64,000 nucleotides of DNA. It comes from Colocasia esculenta. Lineage: Eukaryota; Streptophyta; Magnoliopsida; Alismatales; Araceae. The position numbers were made by a program, and so were the translations under genes. Below are positions 32,500 through 42,792 of this stretch, piece after piece (the first letter of the stretch is position 1; each line of letters opens with the position of its first letter). The notes beneath the pieces were generated by a model. That model saw nothing but the letters and a program-made list of their open reading frames with translations, was not told where the DNA came from and made no database searches. Location of the stretch: contig CM024756.1 in assembly GCA_014218235.1 (NCBI GenBank), forward strand, positions 77,436,152-77,500,151, given 5' to 3'.

Positions 32500-33265
32500 G
32501 ACACTTCTTTTCCCCTCCCCATTCTCGAAACCTCGAAACCCTCGACGTGCAAAGGCACTGCATCCCCATCGCCTGTCACCGGCGCCGTGCATCGCCATCG
32601 TCTCCGACCCGTGCATCATCGTCCCAGGCATCGGAGCCTCAATGCTGTCACTGTGAGCCACACATAACCGTCCCGAGCACCGTCAGCCTAAGCACGCCAA
32701 CGCCATCCCCAACGCCATCCCCACCCTCCATTAGGGTAACGGCATTTTCTCATCCTCTCCTCCTCCTTCTTCTTCTGCTCTTCCTCTTTCTTCTTCTTCT
32801 TCTTCGCACCGCACCTCCGGTGGCTGCTCCGCTATGCGAATCTCCACCCCCTCCTTCTCCCATGGCCCGGCTACCCGCGAACTCCACCGGGAAGAGCTCC
32901 GTAAGCGCAGGAGAAGGAGGGGGCGCCGATGGGCCGCATGCTCCTCTCCCAGTTCCTCCTCCTCTCCAACAACTCCCCTCGCCTCGGCGCCTTCACGTTC
33001 AGAACCCTAATCATGTTCTGCTCCTCCCTTCTTGTCCCTCTCTGCATTGTCTATTTGCTCTTCACCGACCTCCACTCCTTTTCGTGTTGGCAGTAGTTCT
33101 CGCAGTCTCCGTGGGGCAATCTTTTGGAGACCAAACAGAAAGGCCGCAGCGGCTCGTGTATCGGAGAGAGGGAGCATCAGTTTCTGCTGCTTGTGCAACT
33201 CCTCTTCTAAGCGGTGCTTCCCCAACTAGCCCTTTGAAGGAGGGCAGCACTGCCTATTTAAGAAG
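32500..33265 (+). other. Gene-like GC-rich segment inside the DNA transposon (possible captured host exon)
   Basis: Composition jumps to GC-rich with CpG, unlike the AT-rich flanks. An open frame of 284 codons (32424-33278) spans it but is Pro/Ser-rich and low in complexity. Another frame from an ATG at about 32929 encodes MGRMLLSQFLLLSNNSPRLG and a hydrophobic, membrane-anchor-like run (FCSSLLVPLCIVYLLF), ending in TAG at about 33095. A CT-rich tract ending in TCTCTCTAG at 33381, like a 3' splice site, follows. I do not recognise the protein. The pattern fits a captured 5' gene part (UTR, first exon, intron start), but capture is inference. Confidence 0.4.
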
Positions 33266-33345
33266 AAGCCAACGGTGAGTTTAGAAGTGAAGAACTCCTC
33301 TGGGTGTGCTCCTCCATAGTGCTTCTCAATTTCTTTCGCTGTTCA

Positions 33346-33382
33346 ATTCTCTCTCTCTCTCTCTCTCTCCTCTCTCTCTAGA
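33346..33382 (+). repeat. (CT)n microsatellite
   Basis: An almost pure run of CT dinucleotides with one CC interruption, ending TAG. It could be an expanded polypyrimidine tract of an intron in captured sequence. Confidence 0.85.
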
Positions 33383-34584
33383 TTGGGCAAATGATCACCT
33401 ATTATAGGTTGATTAGAAGGATATCAAGAATGGAATGCCTGTGAACCTTGTGCATATTTGGAAGGGGCATCTTCTATTTCAAGTAGAGTATTATTTGAAG
33501 TACTGATGTGCTGCTTCTCATTTGACAGACGATTCTGAACCTTACTACATCTCTTTAATTTGTAGTAGATTTTTATTTGATCATTGGTTGCTAAATCTTC
33601 CTTTTTTTGCTGCAAGCAACATCTTGTGTGTTATATCAACATCGGACATACCACAAATTAAACACCCTTATGAAAAATTGCTTACATAGAGAGTACCTCT
33701 GGCAGAATGGCTCACTAGATAGTACATGAGCTGTGTTCATATAGTTCCTTGTTTCTTAACATTTAGATTAGATGAAGCATATGATGATTACTTGTATATT
33801 TTGTCAACTATCACTTCCTACGGAAAGATTGTTTTATTTTTCATTTTCTAAAACTATGAGATTGCAAGGCCCTTATGAAAAATTGTAAGTGCCTGGTAAG
33901 GTAGTGAAGCTAGATAGTATTTTCCCAGCATGTATTTCTTTTGATATGCTGGCAATGATATGAAATTATGCATAAGTCGATGATTTATTTATTTCATGAT
34001 ATGTGCACCTTTGCTTTAAGTCCATGATTTAATTATTTGCATTATGTATGTCAATTCAATTTACCATTTACATAACAAAAAATTGACATTTTTACGTTGT
34101 TTCATCTTATTTGCAAATTTTATGATGATGAGTATGAAGTACACTTAAGACAGTTCTTTTGAAGTGATCCACGAAAAAAGATGTGAATTCGAGTCTTTTT
34201 TTTTTCTTTGCTATGAAGATTATATATTAAATGTTCAATGGTGGCACATTTCTTGTATACGTGGGCTTTATAAAACGATGACTATTATTTGTATGTAGTT
34301 GGTTTCACTTGATTTAGAAGACTTTCTACCATGAGGAATTGATTATGCTGCTACAACAATTGATTATTTTGAAGATTGAAAGTTTTCTCTTTTTGCGATC
34401 CTCCACTTCAAGGAATCGATTAAGTTTCTCTCTTATATAGTTGATAAATGATTAGTGTTGAAAGTTTCTAAGTATATGGTGCAAGCATCTTTTGATTGTT
34501 CAAGAAGTTATTTAGAGTATTGTGTAATTCACATTTTTGGTATGGTTGATATGGCCAAATGAGGGAAGATATGTTGTATTATAG

Positions 34585-34617
34585 CACTTTATATATATAT
34601 ATATAATAATAATAAAT
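34585..34617. repeat. AT-rich microsatellite
   Basis: TATATATATATATA followed by AATAATAATAA within the transposon's AT-rich half. Nothing else is recognised between 33400 and 35030. Confidence 0.8.
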
Positions 34618-35054
34618 AGATTAAACCATATTAATGAGTATCTGCACAAGACTACATCTAACAGAAAATGGTAGATTAGTAAAAGTAAAATAAATCAGAA
34701 GACACTTAAAAAAAAGATTACAATTAGTTGACACAAAATTAAGGTAATTTTTTAAAATTCGAGTCAAATGTTGGGAATGTGTTCAATCTTCTCTATGTCT
34801 TTATATACCATAATGAAGATCTAGAAAACAAATAATTTTTTAAAATAGTAAATTATGTTTTACGCACAAACAAACGTATGAAAATGATTTCCAGAAAATA
34901 TTTTACTAGAAAACAAACATCATACAATCTTTTCACTGAAAACATTTACGTGGGAACCAAATGGACAATTATGTTTTTGATTTTTTGATAAAAACTATTC
35001 CTTGGAAAACTTTTTCCCTATGAAAATATTTTACATGCAACCAACGGACCCTAA

Positions 35055-36300
35055 AGCTAGCATGCTTGTTTCAGAATATGAAATGTTTAGAATGAAAAAT
35101 GAAGAAACAATTTCAGATATGTTTGCTTGATTCATGATAATCATTAATGGTATTAAGAGTCTTAAGAAAGAATACAGTGAAAGTGACTTAGTGAGGAAGA
35201 TACTTCGGTCTCTTCCATCTGTGTGGCACACTAAGGCCACTGTCATTGAAGATTCTAAAAACTTGTCAACAATGCAATTAGATGAATTGATATGCTCCTT
35301 AATGACATATGAAATTAATCTAAAAAGAAAAGAATCTAAGGTCACTCAGAAGAAATCAATTGCTTTGAAAGCTTCATGTAGTTCTAAACATGAAGCTAAA
35401 AAGAAGAGAATGAAATATCTAGTGAAAGTAATAATGATGAAATGGCTATGGTGACTAGACAGTTCAGAAAAATCCTCAAGTTCAGAAAGAAGGGATAATG
35501 TAACTTCAAAACTCCTCCTAAGAGAGATTTTATAAACAAGTTTGATTCCAACAAAAAGAATGACATAATTGTCTGTTATGAATGAAAAAAGTAGGGCCAT
35601 ATGAGAGGTGAATGCCCAGAGCTCAAGAAGAAGTTGATCAAGAAGAAGTTTGGATACAAGAAGTCCAGAGCCATGATGGCTACATGGAGTGATGAAGATG
35701 AAGATGATCATGACCAAGAAGAATATGATGATGAAGATGAAGAAATAACATCTAATGGCATGAAGTGATGACAACAATGAGGTAAATTCCTCTTTTGAAA
35801 GCTTCACTACTGAAGAGTGGGAAGAGGCTTACACTGTCTTGTTTGAGAAATTCTATGAATATCGTTCTGAAAATAAAGCCTTAAATAAGAAAATAAATAA
35901 TCTTGTGCATAACATAGATGCAAATGAATAAATTGAATTTCTAAACAGAGAAGTAAATCACTTGAAAAATGAAAAGAGAATTTCTATGTTGAACTTGATT
36001 GCATGAAAGAAAAGCTTTAGGAAAGTGAAAAAGAAAAACAAGTTCTAAATGAATCTCTTGAAAAACTTCAAAATGAAAACAAAGAAATTTAGAAGAAAAT
36101 GGAAGAAGCTCAAGAAGAATTGGAAGATAAGGATGAAACCTTATCAGGATTTGTGAAAGGCAAAGGAAACCTTGATGTTGTGTTAGGAGTCAGAACAAAC
36201 ACTACCAAACATGGATTGGGATTTCGAAGTGAAAACCAAAAGAAATTTGGAGAAACACTGATCACATCATTTGTTCAAATAAGTCAAATGCAAACACTGC
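35055..36300 (+). pseudogene. gag: Copia-2 gag, central and C-terminal part
   Basis: Resumes after the DNA transposon with LVSEYEMFRMKNEETIS, then IIINGIKSLKKEYSESDLVR and KILRSLPSVWHTKATVIED, the conserved UBN2-type core, after one CGA-to-TGA-like stop at 35128. At about 35571-35620 the CCHC knuckle is visible but broken: the second Cys codon is TGA and a TAG follows two codons later (VCYE-stop-KK-stop-GHMRGECP). An acidic stretch (about 35690-35760) and a Lys/Glu-rich coiled coil (35840-36150) precede KHGLGFRSENQKK. The gene is then cut by the LINE. Confidence 0.87.
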
Positions 36301-36319
36301 TAGTTACCTACCCCTTACT

Positions 36320-37000
36320 CTTGTCCATGGGGCTATCCTCCCCCCTCTCATCTTCTTTATGCAGACGACACGCTGATTTTCTCCAAGGGGGTACTAGAAA
36401 TGTTAGAAGGCTCATGGATTTTTTAAATAATTTTCCCAATCTTCTGGTCAGTATATGAATCCTCACAAAAGCTGCTTTATGTTACCTGATAAGGCTCCTG
36501 CTCACGCCGCCCCCACAACATCAGAGAAATCACTAGTTATACGAGGCAACTTGTAAAATCAACTACTTTGTGTTCTTTGAAATCTGGTAGAATGACTACT
36601 GAGGATTATAAATTTTTGATTGATAGAATAAATGGCAAATTACATGCATGGAAGTCTAAATTATTGTCTGAAGTAGGAAGGTTAACTTTGATCAATTCTG
36701 TGATCTCATCTCTCCCTATCTACCTTGCTGCTGCTTCTTATATCCGAAGTCTATCATATCATACATCGAAAGAGCTTCGGCTGCTTTCTTATGGGATGGC
36801 ACGGATGGTGCTCATCGATGGCATTGGGTAGCTTGGTCAACAATTCAGAAACCTATTCATGAAGGCGGCCTTGGGGTTCGCAGCTTATGGCATGCGCATT
36901 TATCCCTGGCTATTAAGCAATTATGGAACATCAGACATAGCCAATCTCTCTGGGCTCTTATGATAGAAGACGATATTCTTAAATAGCATGACCAATATAC
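36320..37000 (+). pseudogene. LINE reverse transcriptase, C-terminal half
   Basis: Reads HLLYADDTLIFSKG across two frames near 36345-36390; the A-D-D catalytic box is intact. Then follow FLNNFPN, GRMTTEDYKFLIDRINGKLH, AWKSKLLSEVGRLTLINSVI, SSLPIYLAAASYI and, in a further frame, DGTDGAHRWHWVAWSTIQKP and EGGLGVRSLWHAHLSLAIKQ. These are standard plant L1 motifs downstream of the catalytic site. Frameshifts near 36415, 36765 and 36960 break it. Confidence 0.88.
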
Positions 37001-37169
37001 TTGGGATGCCTAAGGTTATCTACATGGAAGCTATGAAAATTCTGAATAAGAATACCAGATGGGTCATGGCATGGTAACAGTATCAATATTCTTCATGACA
37101 ATTGGATTGGTGAAACATCTCTCAGCACTATCATCCATGTTGATAATGAGGAAGCGAGAGCCTCACTGA

Positions 37170-37640
37170 GCGAGGTGGTTACGCATGCTTCCCATCCTAT
37201 CAGGTCCAGGATTCCCCAGTCAGTTATGGAAGGCTTGGCACTTAATGATGAAGAAGATAAATGTATGTGGGTCGCTTCCAACAATGGCTCCTTCTCTACT
37301 AAATCTACTTACAACCTGATCAGACCTAAGGGAGTGCAAAGACCGGTCCTTGCTAAAATCTGGCACAAGTCCTTCTACCGTAGAGCATCTCTATTTTCAT
37401 GGAAAATCTTAACCAGGTTGTTCCTGTTGATGGGCATATTTCTGAAGCGGGATTTCATTGGTGTCTCGCTGTTCTTATTGTAAGCACCCTCAAATTGAGA
37501 CCTTGACACTTGTTTATTCATAGCGATGCTGCTGCCACTCTTTGGCGTTGGATTCATCCACTTCTTTCCCCAAGGGTCATCCTACATAGCCATATTACTG
37601 CCCGTCTGTGGAGTGTTATTCAGAATTCAAATATCAAATC
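37170..37640 (+). pseudogene. LINE zf-RVT (zinc-binding) domain
   Basis: DEEDKCMWVASNNGSFSTKS, IWHKSFYRRASLFSWKILTR and, after a shift, HLFIHSDAAATLWRWIHPLL form the zf-RVT region found between RT and RNase H in plant LINEs. The Cys residues of the CSxC part lie across a frame change at about 37460-37500. Confidence 0.8.
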
Positions 37641-37899
37641 CCCTTATCGCTTTGTTTTCTCTATACACCCTCACTCTCATATTGTGCGAATCTGGAAGGG
37701 AAGATGCTTAAGAAGGTTTGAGGATACTCAGGTTTCTGTTCGGGTCATCATCAGCAACATTAAATCTACCACTTTACATTTACTTTCTAAGCTACACTTT
37801 AAGGTAGCGCCTAACTCTTACGAGTTGCAGATCCTTCATGGTTTCGACTACGTCCCTAAGTGTCCTGCCAAGATGCTTAAGCTTATTAGATGGATTTCT

Positions 37900-38320
37900 C
37901 CTATATGTGATTTCAGCCTTAATGTTGAGGGTGCTTGCAAGGGGATCCGGGGAATGTGGAGGTGGTGGTTGCATTTGTGATTCTTAGGGCATGTTCATGT
38001 TGCCTTCACTCATTACTATGGGAGGGGACCAGTATGATTGCAGAAATAAGAGCGCTTTGTGATGGACTTCGGCTGGCAACTTCCTTGGGTTATAGGCTAT
38101 CCATTGTCTACTCTGACTCTCAGGTTCCTGTGAAGTCAATTAGAGGATAAGGTTCTATCATGGCGTTCCTACAGATGGTGGAGAGAAGCTAAAGTTCTTT
38201 TCAGCAGGGAGCCTATTCAGCTGTCTCATGTGTACCGATAAACAATCAACTTGCAGACCCTTTGGCTAATTTAGCTATTACAATAGACAAAATGATGTTT
38301 TTCTGGGGGGGCGACAATTT
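37900..38320 (+). pseudogene. LINE RNase H domain
   Basis: FSLNVEGACKGI, a Gly-rich turn and then IAEIRALCDGLRLATSLGYR and LSIVYSDSQVPVKSI give the plant LINE RNase H pattern, with Glu in AEIRAL and Asp in YSDS. The initial D of the usual N-x-D-G is Glu here (NVEG). Frameshifts at about 37975 and stops after 38150 follow. The remainder to 38541 is LINE 3' UTR. Confidence 0.78.
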
Positions 38321-38541
38321 ACCACATGTTTGTAAGGGCCGATGGTTATAGAAGTCTGGCCTCATGCATGTTATATTGTTTAACTGGGGTATGCCCCATG
38401 GACTCTGTATTCACCTTTTCTATGATAATAGCTTGGCCCAAGTTGCCCTCACTGGTGGAGTGAGAACATTCTCTCCCTTTGGGGGAGGGTGCACTCTCCT
38501 TGTTTGAGGCCTTGAGGACCTCTTTTATATATAAAAAAAAA

Positions 38542-39128
38542 AGTTTATATTGAAAATAAAGATCTGAATGAAAAGAAAAACAAGGAAAATATTGGACTAG
38601 TTGACAAGTGAGAGTGCCTATCGACAGGTATACATATCAGAACTTGATTGTCGACAAGCATGGCAGTCTATCAACAGAACTAGAACAACAAAATATTACA
38701 GTAAACAAAATATTACAGTAAACAAAATCACAAACACAAAAATGCTCATGTTCAAAACGACAGCAAGAAAATCACAAGAAATCAAACTCCATCATCTAAC
38801 TTCTGTAAAAAACTTGGTCATATTGAATCACATTGCTGGCATAAACTGAGCATGATAAAATGCAGACAAATGTGGATTCCAAGCATGTACTTTCTTGTAT
38901 GAATGAAAGCATGAGACCCAAAGTAATTTGGATACCAATTCTCCTTTTGATTTGTTTATGCAGGAATGCCTAGCAGTCCAGAATCAAAATAATGGTACTT
39001 GGACAGTGGCTGCTCAAGGCACATGACGGGAGACAAAAAAATATTGTTTGCTGTTTGAAAGAGATGGTGGTCAAGTCGTCTTTGGAGGTAATAATAAAGG
39101 CCAGATCATTGGCATAGGTAAGGTAGGT
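38542..39128 (+). pseudogene. pol: Copia-2 second zinc knuckle and protease
   Basis: Copia-2 resumes after the LINE tail with a Lys/Asn-rich linker that contains several TTGACAAG, ATCGACAGG and TTGTCGACAAG words like those in its LTR. The second knuckle region includes CKKLGHIESHCW (about 38801-38836). The protease signature WYLDSGCSRHMTGD stands at 38993-39034, then VVFGGNNKGQIIGIGKVG in a shifted frame up to the insertion of element D at 39129. Stops lie between knuckle and protease. Confidence 0.85.
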
Positions 39129-39512
39129 GTAGTGCCCAAAAAAATTTCTTGAATTTATTTTGCAAATTGTATCTTTATTTCTGCATGCGTTTTAAAGCTG
39201 TTCTGTGGGGAACTTGGTGTTAAGTCCTGTTAGCGGCAAGATTGTCTATCATTTATCCTTTGTTAACGACAGCATATATTGTCGTCTAATATTTCCTGAA
39301 TTATTTAATTTTTGGGCAAGCCTCTAAACGACATCATCGATGGACGTTTACGTGGAGGCGGACGACATCTTATGTTGACGTTAAGCTGACTTGCCTATTT
39401 TTGATATTTCCATTCGGGGAAAGAGAGATCGGCCATTTCCAGGGGGTTTTAATGCGATGATCCATGCGTTTAGGATTTGAGGGTCAGGATTTAGGCTGGC
39501 CATTGTGTGGGA

Positions 39513-39527
39513 GGTCTTTATAAGACC
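39513..39527 (+). promoter_or_regulatory. TATA box inside an inverted repeat, 5' LTR of element D
   Basis: GGTCTT-TAT-AAGACC: the TTTATAAG core-promoter word lies within a self-complementary 15-mer. It is identical in the 3' LTR (56837-56851). Likely core promoter of element D. Confidence 0.65.
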
Positions 39528-39959
39528 AGATTCCGCGATTAGAAAGGGTTTTTTCGCTCTGGTTTTTGGAGGAGAGAAAGAGGGCCGAGGAAAGGGATTT
39601 CTGGGCTCGTTCATGCATTCTTGAGGCTTGTGGACCGAGGAGGATTGTTCGTCTGCATGATCCAAGGCTTTTCCAAGCAGAAGACTTGCGTGGAAGGCGG
39701 GTTGGAGCATTTGGAGTCGGCGGGAAGGAACTGCCTCACAGACAAGGTGGGATTCTTCGGGCTTAGATTCGTCACTCTTGTAGGAGGGTTAAAGGAAAGT
39801 TACATGGGGGTTCAATTTAGAATATGACATGCTATAGATTTACCATTTTTTTCATATTTTTAAAGCATGCAAATAACCTACAAGAAGGGATAGAAGTTGC
39901 GTTATTTCATGTAGGGTTTCTGTGTTTTTCTGGACATAAGAATTAGACATCCAGATAGC

Positions 39960-40155
39960 TTGCCGTCTATATCTTGTTAACGGCGGCATCGACGGCCGTC
40001 TACGTCATATGACAACATCGGTTTTCTGACTTTTATAATGTAAACGGCGCTATGTGCCCGCTTGTCAGATGTGTTAACGGCGCTATGTGCCGCCGTCTAT
40101 ATTGGTTAACGACAAAGTATGTGGACATCTACGTTAGTAAACGCCACATACCTTG
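39960..40155 (+). repeat. Cluster of TTAACGGCG / GCCGTCTA words, 5' LTR of element D
   Basis: GTTAACGGCG or AAACGGCGCTATGTGCC recurs about four times in 200 bp, interleaved with the complementary word GCCGTCTA or GCCGTCAAG, so many inverted pairings are possible. The same cluster is in the 3' LTR (about 57280-57490). Confidence 0.65.
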
Positions 40156-41094
40156 CCGTCAAGTTTATCAGTAGCAGGTATTTCAGAAAATATGATTTTA
40201 ATTATCTATATATGATCTATGCTTGTATGAATTTTGGCCGTGTGATGTTTAGAGTATTTGTTTATGTTATCATATGAACTTATTATTGCAATAGAAAGCA
40301 GGCTATTTATATCTATATGTATATGAATGTTATTGATGTTAGATTGACAAAAGACAAGTGTAATGGATTGTAAATGATGTATGTTAGAAGATGAATGATT
40401 GAGGACTGAATTACAGTGAGAGATACAACGTGCTAGTGGTTCTCTGTTTTATATAAAATTCCTGATCTTTTCCTAAATGTTGTACCATGTTAATTAGTCA
40501 AATTTATGGAATTAATTCATGAAAAAGGGTACATAGATCAGCAAATTACGAAATTTGACATGTGCATAGTATATCTTGATTCTGAATTTTTGTTAAAATT
40601 TCAGAATTTTTAGACATTTGTACTATCTGCTATAAATTTCTGAATAATGAATTGCATGTAGAATTTAAATAAAAATGCAAGTATGTACATGATTGAATGT
40701 ATTGCATTTAGTATCATGATAGGGGTCTGTCATGTAGAAAGCAGAATTTCAGAACTGAAAAGACATGCTATAGGTTATTGCAATTGCATGAAATGTAAAT
40801 TAAATGATATCATACATGTTAGTGCATGCATTGAAATGAAATGCCAATAAGACATTGCTACTATAGAGGTTCCTACAAGGAACTACACCATGGATGCCCC
40901 TATGTAATGGTTCAACTATATGAAATGACTAAATGAATCCGCGGGTAACGAATGAAATCCTGGAGGTAGACAAGTTCTACTGGTTATGGTGGGAAGAGCT
41001 TTCCCCGGTTTTGCGCAAATACCATGACTTCATCACCGTTTTGCCTAGGTGATAAGCGAATGACTATATGACAATGTGCTATATGATCTCTATA

Positions 41095-41300
41095 TATGTG
41101 CGGGCTATGTCTTGGCAACTAAATGTTAAATGACTACATGACTATATGTTAAATGCATATGATACTACATGACTACACGCTACATGCTATATGTCTACAT
41201 GTCTACATGACCTACATGCTACATGCCTACATGAACATTGTCTACATGATTTCATGCTACATGTCTATGTGTTAAATGTTACATGAATTACATGCAAATT
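41095..41300 (+). repeat. CTACATG short-word array, 5' LTR of element D
   Basis: A low-complexity tract made of ACTACATG, GCTACATG, CCTACATG and TCTACATG words, roughly fifteen in 200 bp. A matching tract lies in the 3' LTR at about 58460-58625. Confidence 0.8.
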
Positions 41301-42094
41301 GATGTATAAAAGAATTGCTACATGTTTAAATGGTCCATGTTACATGACAATTGTTACATATTGCATAATGTAACCATAAGGTTTTCATTGAAATAGTTAC
41401 ATAATTACATGACAATAAGTAAATTCCATGATAAGAATGATTACATGCTATATGTAGGAACATGTTGATTAATTGTTAGAAAATAAGATGTGGATTTTAT
41501 GCATTACATGATATGTTGTTTCCATGATAATTAGAATTGCTATAAAAATTGATTGCCAATTGAATTAGAACCATGTTAGTAGGAAGAGTATGTGATATCA
41601 ATGAAATGATGATAATATGTTACTATGTTTTTAAACCCTATATATTTATAATATCATGAACTGTCTTTCATGTGATTTGCTGAGTCCTTGTAGACTCATA
41701 CTTGCTTAACATTTCAGGAGAACCAGAGGACACTCAGAGTTGGTTTACACTAACTCAGAGCTAGAGGACGTGGAGACTTAGATTGGTTGAGAGATTTTAG
41801 AGTGACTCTTTTATGTGAGGACTATATGTATTTTCCTTTATGCTTTTGGACTATGAAATGTAATAAGTTTGGGACTATTGTTATATCTCTTTTATGCACT
41901 AGACTTTATATTTGAGTATAATGTTGATTACAATCATTAGTTCCATATTCTGTTGCTTATTATTGGAATTGAGTTGTCATTTTTGTATATCTCAACCTGT
42001 ATCGTCAATTGTTGGATTTATTCGACTGTAATACCTCTGTTAAATCCATGTGAGTTGTATAACTGTACTGGTCGAAGAGGGGCGTTACAGAGAT

Positions 42095-42107
42095 TGGTAT
42101 CAGAGAC
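42095..42107 (+). promoter_or_regulatory. Primer binding site of element D (tRNA-Met)
   Basis: TGGTATCAGAGAC differs from the tRNA-Met complement by one base, five bases after the LTR end. Confidence 0.9.
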
Positions 42108-42451
42108 TTCCAGGTTGAGCATGTACATAAATGGAATATCAACATTGTATTCACATTTTAAGTGCAAAAGAATTAATCGAATATCTATGTATAATAATAG
42201 GTTTATTTTAATCGATGCTTGTTTTGCAGACTATGGCGACTCGTGGACGTAGAGGAGTTGGCCCGACCCGGGATGATGAGTTAGTAGGAGGTTCGCAGGC
42301 TCCAGCTCAGCAGGCTCAGGACAAGACTAGAGTACCTTTACCACCCCCACCGCCGCCTGTGGACTACGGAGCATTAATGCAAGGATTGGTGCACGCGATG
42401 CAGACTCAAGCTCAGACTACAGCGGCATTGCAGGCGCAGGTGCAGGTTCAG

Positions 42452-42524
42452 GTTGGTAGATGCAAGAGTTATTCAAGGAGTTAATTGGAGGAATTGTTAG
42501 CTAAGAGCTTGTTTTCGATTGTAG
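42452..42524 (+). other. Candidate intron 1 in element D gag (73 bp)
   Basis: Begins CAG/GTTGGT and ends TTTTCGATTGTAG/GCG. Without it the Gln/Ala-rich reading QVQVQ passes straight into AQAPAHEAVFGG; with it the frame meets a TAA within about 30 bases. The length lies at the lower limit for plant introns. Confidence 0.55.
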
Positions 42525-42721
42525 GCGCAGGCACCTGCTCATGAGGCAGTCTTTGGAGGAGTGCCTATGATGGAGAGGTTCAGGACGATGACCCCACCTT
42601 CTTTAAGGGGGAGAGTGATCCTATTCTAGCGGAGAGTTGGCTCTAGGAGACGGAGAAAATCTTTCATGCCATCCGATGCGCAGAAGAAGAGAGGGTGACT
42701 TTGGCTACTTATATGCTGCAG

Positions 42722-42792
42722 GTAAAGGTTGGTTTGAGGGTTAGTCATGTTGTTTTGAATGTACCCTTAGCTATATTGATTTTTCTCCTCAG
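42722..42792 (+). other. Candidate intron 2 in element D gag (71 bp)
   Basis: Begins CTGCAG/GTAAAG and ends TTTTTCTCCTCAG/GAG, a near-consensus donor and a pyrimidine-rich acceptor. The length is not a multiple of three. Removal restores the gag frame exactly, and the residue spacing to the conserved WW pair then equals that in element A gag. Confidence 0.65.

Larger units (their letters stand above)
32328..35054. mobile_element. PIF/Harbinger-like non-autonomous DNA transposon with TAA duplication
   Basis: The insert 32331-35051 starts GGTCTGTTTGGTT and ends AACCAACGGACCC, imperfect terminal inverted repeats that extend inward (TGTAAAA...GAAAATGTTTTC against the mirrored end). It is flanked by TAA (32328-32330 and 35052-35054), the trinucleotide duplicated by PIF/Harbinger elements, and removing it restores the Copia-2 gag frame. 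No transposase domain is found in its 2.7 kb, so it is non-autonomous. The interior has a GC-rich gene-like part (32500-33260) and an AT-rich remainder (33400-35030) without coding signal. The superfamily call rests on terminus and target site only. Confidence 0.8.
36300..38541 (+). mobile_element. 5'-truncated L1-type LINE
   Basis: A non-LTR retrotransposon in the same orientation as Copia-2, ending in an A-run (about 38529-38541) after TTTTATATAT. It begins inside the RT domain and contains, in order, RT C-terminal half, zf-RVT and RNase H. Copia-2 gag resumes immediately after the tail. The left boundary is approximate (36295-36330) and I see no clear target duplication. Truncation at the 5' end is usual for target-primed reverse transcription. 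Confidence 0.85.
39129..42089 (+). mobile_element. Element D: 5' LTR (Tekay-like chromovirus)
   Basis: 2961 bp from TGTAGTGCCC to GGGGCGTTACA, repeated at 56436-59432 with small differences, many of them one-base indels. A tRNA-Met primer site follows. Left flank GTAGG, right flank of the element ATGGG: an imperfect 5-bp target duplication. Taking out the element with one copy restores the Copia-2 frame (IGIGKVG, then KDASNSIEDV). Internal landmarks: a TATA-containing inverted repeat (39513-39527), a TTAACGGCG cluster (39960-40150) and a CTACATG array (41095-41300). No gene. Confidence 0.93.

Noticed and set aside
32424..33278. 284-codon open frame in the Harbinger-like element as a transposase
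   Set aside because: Pro/Ser-rich and low in complexity, with no DDE or DNA-binding motif; more likely a shadow of captured untranslated or exon sequence.
36300..36330. Target duplication for the LINE
   Set aside because: I compared the flanks of 36300 and 38541 and found no convincing direct repeat, so none is claimed.
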